DNA from: Empedobacter stercoris
Lineage (GTDB): Bacteria > Bacteroidota > Bacteroidia > Flavobacteriales > Weeksellaceae
Strand: one strand, 5' to 3'
Length of the DNA stretch: 64,000 nucleotides
NCBI RefSeq assembly: GCF_965137335.1
Contig: NZ_CBCRZD010000006.1
Below the pieces are notes generated by a model. That model saw nothing but the letters and a program-made list of their open reading frames with translations. It did not search any database and was not told where the DNA came from. This document shows positions 60,904-64,000 of the stretch, piece by piece. The translations under genes were made by a program, and so were the position numbers. Every line of letters begins with the position of its first letter. Positions within the stretch are counted from its first letter, which is position 1.

Positions 60904-62270
60904 TGAGCGAGTTCCATTGTTTAGATATTGAATTTCCTGATGTTGATTTCAGTCCTTGCTTTGAGTCAGGTAATACAGAAGTAGCTAAAAGTTTTCACGC
61001 TCATTTGTATGTGAGCAAAGACGGAAACCGCCTGCATGTAACCGATATGGGCTTTAATACGCAGGATAGGATGAAATTCCTGAAACTTTTCTTTGCAGAC
61101 GAAAATGATTTGGACAATGTTACGATCCGCGACTGGTTCGATGACCATTTCTTCACCACCAATTTTTGGTATATGTGGCAAACTACGTTTGCTTGGCAGG
61201 AATGGAGCAGTATTTTCGAGTTTCAACGTTACATGAAACGGATGCTGTTGGAATTTTCCCGCATCGAAACATTGGAAGGTGTTACCCGTACGCCCTACAA
61301 CCAATACGAATCCGTGATTTTGCCTTTGAAAAAATTCCTCGACAAATACAACGTGGATTTTTCTTTAAGAAAAACCGTTACCGACCTCAATTTCAAAGAG
61401 GGCGACGGCATTACCGTTTCTGAAATTGTATGTGAAAACGCTGAAGGAAATACTGAAAAAATTACGGTAAACGAAGGCGATTTGGTATTTTTTACCAACG
61501 GCTGCATTACGGACAATTCCGACAATGGCGATTACAAAACACCCGCAAAATACCTTCCGGGCAATCCGCCAAGTTTTGCATTGTGGCGTAAAATAGCTGA
61601 CAAAAAACCGGGCAAACTCGGTAATCCCGATCCGTTTTTTACCAAACCGGATGAAACCAAATGGTATTCGTTTACCCCTACTTTCAAGGGTAACAAAATG
61701 CTTCAATTGATTGAGCAATATAGCGGTAACAAACCCGGAAGCGGCGCATTGATGACCTTTAAAGATTCTTCGTGGAGAATGTCGATTGTGGTAGCGGCCC
61801 AACCGCATTTTAAAGCGCAGGGCGATGATACGACCATACTTTGGGGGTACGGTTTGTATCCGGATGCGATTGGAGATTTTATAAAAAAACCGATGATTGA
61901 CTGTACCGGCGAAGAAATTCTGACCGAGCTTATCCACCACCTGCATTTTGAAAAATACGAGCAGGAGATAAAAGACAGCGTTATCAACGTCATTCCTTGT
62001 ATGATGCCATATATCGACGCATTATTCCAGCCAAGAGCCAAAGCAGACCGTCCGGCTGTGGTGCCGGAAGGAAGTACCAATCTGGCACTTATCAGTCAGT
62101 TTGTGGAAATTCCGGAAGATATGGTTTTTACCGAAGAATATTCGGTACGGGCTGCAAGGACAGCCGTTTACACGCTTTTAAATTTAGATAAGAAAGTTAC
62201 TCCCGTAACAGAATATTGGAAACGCCCCGATGTGTTGGCAAAAGCCATTCATACATCTTATAGAAGTTAA
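60903..62270 (+). pseudogene. oleate hydratase (MCRA family), N-terminally truncated
   Basis: The 455-codon frame matches oleate hydratase from about the middle of the FAD domain onward: FWYMWQTTFAWQEWSS, YNQYESVILPLKKFL (catalytic Tyr near residue 135), DLVFFTNGCITDNSDNGD, FKDSSWRMSIVVAAQPHF, MMPYIDALFQPRAKADRP and VFTEEYSVRAARTAVYTLLNLDKKV. Intact enzymes have about 590-640 residues. The missing first 110-130 residues include the GxGxxG dinucleotide loop and, I infer, the GGRE motif with the catalytic Glu. A TGA lies in frame at 60894, so homology cannot extend upstream. The ATG overlaps the restriction gene stop (TAATG). It is richer in G+C than the core. It is likely non-functional, though translated. 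Confidence 0.83.
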
Positions 62271-62288
62271 CAAATAAATAAAAATACA

Positions 62289-63188
62289 ATGATAACATTT
62301 AAAAATGTAACCGTGGCAGGAAGTGGTGTTTTGGGTTACCAAATTGCTTTCCAGACTGCTTTTTACGGTTTTAATGTAACCGTTTACGACATCAATGATG
62401 AGGTTTTGGAAAAAGCCAAAGCGAAATTTGATATTTTGGCGGAATCGTATAAAAAAGATTTGAAGGTAACGGAAGAACAGCTTGCAGCCACTAAAGCAAA
62501 TTTGCAATACAATTCCAATTTGGCAGAAGCGGTGCAAGATGCCGATTTGCTTATCGAAGCCGTTCCGGAAAATCCGCAGATTAAAATCGGGTTCTACGAA
62601 CAGTTGGCGAAAGTAGCACCCGCTAAAACTGTTTTTGCGACCAACTCTTCCACTATGCTACCAAGCCAGTTTGCCGAATATACAGGTCGTCCTGCACAAT
62701 TCGTAGCCTTACACTTTGCCAATGAAATCTGGAAACACAATACCGGAGAAGTGATGAAACATCCCGGCACTTCAGACGAAACATTTAATTCCGTTTTAGA
62801 ATTTGCCAAACAAATCGGAATGGTGGCATTGCCAATATACAAAGAGCAGCCGGGATATATCGTAAATTCCTTATTGGTACCGCTTTTGAGTGCTGCGTTG
62901 GATTTGTATGTGAACGAAGTGGCAGATGTGGAAACCATCGACAAAACATGGATGGTCGCAACCGGTGCACCAGTTGGACCATTTGGTATTTTGGATGTGG
63001 TAGGCGTTACTACTGCATACAACATCAATAAAATGGCCGCTGATAAAACACAGAATCCTACAAAAATAAAAGTGGCGGCGATGTTGAAAGAAAACTACAT
63101 CGATAAAAACAAACTTGGTGTAGCCACTGGAGAAGGTTTCTATAAATACCCGAATCCAGCTTATTGGGAAAAAAACTTTCTGAAGTAA
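62289..63188 (+). CDS. 3-hydroxyacyl-CoA dehydrogenase
   Basis: A 299-residue enzyme of the 3-hydroxybutyryl/3-hydroxyacyl-CoA dehydrogenase family. The Rossmann motif is VAGSGVLGYQIA (residues 9-20); the NAD-pocket acid is in VTVYDINDEVLE; the catalytic His region is FVALHFANEIWKHNTGEVM (in place of the usual HFFNP), and the C-terminal helical domain has GYIVNSLLVPLLSAALDLY and GPFGILDVVG. It oxidises 3-hydroxyacyl-CoA with NAD. Together with the oleate hydratase remnant 18 bases upstream it suggests a former fatty-acid conversion unit. Its base use, like that gene's, is richer in G+C than the core. Confidence 0.9.
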   Translation: MITFKNVTVAGSGVLGYQIAFQTAFYGFNVTVYDINDEVLEKAKAKFDILAESYKKDLKVTEEQLAATKANLQYNSNLAEAVQDADLLIEAVPENPQIKIGFYEQLAKVAPAKTVFATNSSTMLPSQFAEYTGRPAQFVALHFANEIWKHNTGEVMKHPGTSDETFNSVLEFAKQIGMVALPIYKEQPGYIVNSLLVPLLSAALDLYVNEVADVETIDKTWMVATGAPVGPFGILDVVGVTTAYNINKMAADKTQNPTKIKVAAMLKENYIDKNKLGVATGEGFYKYPNPAYWEKNFLK

Positions 63189-63282
63189 TTTTTCTGAAAG
63201 ATCAATATATTGAAACGCTCTTTTTTTCTGTTAAGAAAGAGCGTTTTTTGTATGCTGATAAGCACTACAGCTAACATCGGTA

Positions 63283-64000
63283 ACTGTTGCACAACTCCAA
63301 TTTTTATAAAAATTTAAAATATTTGACCTCGTTTAAGCCATTTTAAGCGAGGTTTATTTTTTGGAAAATATATTATAGTATAAAATTAGGTTTGCTTAAA
63401 ACTCAACTTTTTAAGTCGTAAAGNAGTACTTTTGTAAAAAGCTGTATTTCCCTTGTNTTAGNGAAACAACTTGGGCTAAAACACTCGGGNTTTTGAAAAT
63501 AAANCGTAGATATTTCTTCAAGTTGTAAGATAAACTTGACATCAAAACGTGTTTATTGGCTTGTGCCATTCCTCTGCTGTTGATTCGTTTTAGGTTAAAA
63601 AAGTTAATCAACGTTCCTAAAACGGGTTCTACTGTAGCACTTCGACGCTTTACTAACCTGCGGTGATATGCTTTGTTTTNGGTGAGTTTTTCGTGCATTT
63701 TATCGTACAAAGGTTTGTGAATGCTTTCTTCCAATTTTTTAAACTTGGTTACTTTACCACAACATTGCGCTCTCAAAGGNCANTTNCCACAATCTTTTTC
63801 CGAACTTCTATAACTTTTCTTTTCGTAGCCTTTGCTGTCTGTTAAAGTCCGTTTAAACGGTAAAAAAGCTTTATTTCCGCCTTCTTGAATACATTCGTAA
63901 CGGTTTTCTTTTTTATTGAAAATAAAGCCTTCNCGTTCGGGTTTATATTGTCCAAAGTTGGGGATCCAAGCATCTAAGTTATGATCTTCACAATATTGCA
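63283..64000 (-). mobile_element. IS1182-type insertion sequence, one end and part of the transposase
   Basis: An element end is proposed at 63283 (CTGTTGCACAACTCC reading inward), where the sequence outside changes. Inside lies a strong hairpin (CCTCGTTTAA / TTAAGCGAGG, about 63329-63354) and then the transposase gene to the window edge. Ten N bases (63424 to 63933) fall here, which fits several unequal IS copies merged by the assembler. The other end is outside the window, so the inverted repeat cannot be checked. Confidence 0.75.
63411..64000 (-). CDS. IS1182 family transposase, C-terminal part
   Basis: The frame runs from the window edge to a TAA at 63411. It reads DAWIPNFGQYKPER, then FNKKENRYECIQEGG, KDCG and PLRAQCCG (a Cys-rich zinc-binding patch), then RRSATVEPVLGTLINFFNLKRINSRGMAQANKHVLM. 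The final acid of the DDE triad is the Glu in SATVEPVLG. These match IS1182-family transposases of Flavobacteriia. The N-terminal part lies beyond the window. Several codons contain N, so the last 30 residues are uncertain. Confidence 0.88.
   Translation of the reverse strand, partial: QYCEDHNLDAWIPNFGQYKPEXEGFIFNKKENRYECIQEGGNKAFLPFKRTLTDSKGYEKKSYRSSEKDCXXXPLRAQCCGKVTKFKKLEESIHKPLYDKMHEKLTXNKAYHRRLVKRRSATVEPVLGTLINFFNLKRINSRGMAQANKHVLMSSLSYNLKKYLXFIFKXPSVLAQVVXLXQGKYSFLQKYXFTT

Noticed and set aside
61365..61946. 193-codon minus-strand frame inside the oleate hydratase gene
   Set aside because: It is a shadow frame in G+C-richer sequence. The plus-strand frame matches a known family throughout.
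1..64000. CRISPR array
   Set aside because: No set of regularly spaced identical repeats with unique spacers is present. The three tRNA-Glu copies and the 11-nt TGCC boxes are the only regular repeats.

Overview
The window is A+T-rich bacterial chromosome that reads as Flavobacteriia, most likely Weeksellaceae (an Empedobacter-like genome is my best guess, by inference only). The signs are a type IX secretion gene (PorQ) and a T9SS-sorted protein, a GldA-like ATPase, DUF3857, DUF2480 and DUF2339 proteins, the fused DAHP synthase/chorismate mutase, and many promoters of the Bacteroidota form TTTG - about 19 nt - TAnnTTTG. Ten N bases lie in the last 600 bases, so this looks like a draft contig that ends inside an insertion sequence.

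Layout. 1-6.1 kb is a peptide-use block: the tail of a dipeptidyl peptidase IV, three POT proton/peptide symporters and a small thioredoxin. 6.1-11 kb has ComEC, a DUF2141 protein and a lipoprotein / ECF sigma / anti-sigma-like barrel operon. 11-20 kb has lpxB, clpB, the cysteine pair epsC-cysM and an ABC exporter. 20-32 kb carries aromatic amino acid synthesis, mostly on the minus strand: aroA and a MazG-like gene, two DUF3857 proteins with dtd, then the operon pheA - aminotransferase - tyrA - DAHP synthase/chorismate mutase - rsgA. 32-56.9 kb is housekeeping: ychF, parE/parC, a rhomboid protease, rpsT, four tRNA-Glu and one tRNA-Cys, a peptide ABC ATPase, a CNNM/CorC protein, SOD, folB, a ZIP transporter, MscS, porQ and cmk. 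57-64 kb is accessory: a gene-poor scar with 11-nt phased repeats, a one-polypeptide restriction-modification enzyme, an oleate hydratase missing its N-terminus, a hydroxyacyl-CoA dehydrogenase and an IS1182-type transposase.

The most striking find is an unannotated transcription attenuator ahead of pheA. It has a consensus promoter, a 28-codon leader peptide in which 11 of 15 consecutive residues are Phe or Tyr, a GGGACT segment inside the end of the leader that can pair with the terminator's 5' arm, and an intrinsic terminator just before pheA. Other points of note are the truncated oleate hydratase joined at TAATG to the restriction enzyme gene, a family of near-identical bidirectional terminators at four convergent gene junctions, a POT transporter with a large insert where mammalian PepT carries its extracellular domain, an 85-nt nested inverted repeat between tRNA-Glu copies, and two promoters placed so close to their ATG that the mRNAs should be leaderless.
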